Below are positions 63,562-64,000 of a stretch of DNA of 64,000 nt, piece after piece. The stretch is taken from positions 45,341 through 109,340 of the forward strand of contig JBFHFS010000009.1 in NCBI GenBank assembly GCA_041583495.1, given 5' to 3'. Each line of letters opens with the position of its first letter. The stretch's first letter is position 1. The stretch comes from JBFHFS01 sp041583495. Its GTDB lineage: Bacteria > Bacteroidota > Bacteroidia > Bacteroidales > Marinilabiliaceae. Below the pieces are notes generated by a model, which searched no databases, was not told the origin of the DNA, and worked only from the letters and a program-made list of their open reading frames with translations. The position numbers were made by a program, and so were the translations under genes.

Positions 63562-64000
63562 TACAATCCTATTTTTGTTTTTATATCTATACAATGGTGT
63601 CCGGTAAAAATTTTAAATACTTCTATAAGTTACATTATAATAGCGTCATATGTGTTTGTTGGATATATAGGGCCTGGAATCCGCCTTCATGTAAAAGCGT
63701 TAAGAAAATCAGGAAACGAAGCGTAAAAAAAGAAAAGCTGTTTGATCCCGATTTTAGTTTTGTAGGTTTTTGGATTCTACCAAAAACCACAAAAACTCAG
63801 TTCGGGAGAGTTCTTTTCTTTTAGCGAAGAGTTCTGATTTTTAGATTTTTCATGTCAGCGGCGGCATTTTAATAGAATTGAATTTTGCTATGCTCGGCAT
63901 TGTTGCAAACAAGTTTGCACACTGCTCTCACCAGTCGCAAAATTTTTGTTTCGTTTTTGCTGCTGTAGGCAAAAATGAAAAGCCCGTCGGCTTGAGACGA
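63562..64000. other. Right-edge region without an intact gene
   Basis: 439 bases. Plus-strand 63546-63824 is open but low-complexity, with KLFDPDFSFVGFWILPKTTK near its end. On the minus strand 63870 to the edge is open for at least 43 codons (SQADGLFIFAYSSKN onward, ending KIQFY), possibly the C-terminus of a protein whose start lies outside. Both may be remnants of mobile or repetitive DNA. Confidence 0.3.

Overview
The window comes from a member of the Bacteroidota, most likely a marine Bacteroidales/Marinilabiliales-type organism. Evidence: promoter-like TAnnTTTG boxes upstream of several genes, type IX secretion (T9SS) C-terminal sorting domains on secreted proteins, many lipoprotein signal peptides, and SusB-like GH97 and GH78/sulfatase gene families. 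Family assignments were made by reading motifs; no database search was run.

Layout. 1-8.65 kb is housekeeping: the 5' part of aspS (leaving the window at base 1), tadA, a T9SS-sorted protein, a small secreted protein, and a three-gene AmmeMemoRadiSam operon (fused Memo+AMMECR1, spermidine-synthase-like membrane protein, radical SAM AmrS). A tRNA-Lys(UUU) with its own promoter and terminator lies at 8.9 kb. 9-14 kb is a junction zone with a 10-G tract, a gene remnant, a GH97, a truncated ROK-type regulator and a DUF5722 protein. 14.5-20 kb is the L-rhamnose core: a GH78 alpha-L-rhamnosidase, L-rhamnose isomerase (rhaA) with a strong terminator, and a divergent AraC-type regulator with a candidate operator between them. 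From 20.1 kb to 63.6 kb every gene is on the minus strand: three more GH78s, seven intact sulfatases plus one sulfatase ghost, GH105, GH43, GH99-like and GH5-like proteins, DUF1080, an amidohydrolase, a sugar epimerase-like lipoprotein, DUF4861, L-rhamnose mutarotase (rhaM), an RpiB-family isomerase and several large secreted proteins of no recognised family.

How it works together. The enzyme set points to a sulfated, L-rhamnose-rich polysaccharide carrying uronic acid and probably xylose, such as ulvan or a rhamnan sulfate from green algae. Sulfatases would strip sulfate esters, GH78s release L-rhamnose, GH105 remove unsaturated uronic acid left by a lyase, and GH43 remove xylose or arabinose. 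RhaM and RhaA then feed L-rhamnose into the cell. No SusC/SusD pair, no recognisable polysaccharide lyase, no rhaB/rhaD and no sulfatase-maturing enzyme is in the window, so these must lie elsewhere or be hidden among the unrecognised proteins.

The most unusual items are a 129-bp, 124/129-identical leader element placed directly before two unrelated secreted-protein genes, carrying a 35-codon upstream reading frame that stops 4 nt before each start codon; a diverged relative of it near a GH78 gene; a deleted sulfatase ghost; an inverted-repeat element at 60.1 kb; and several secreted proteins that may be new carbohydrate-active families.
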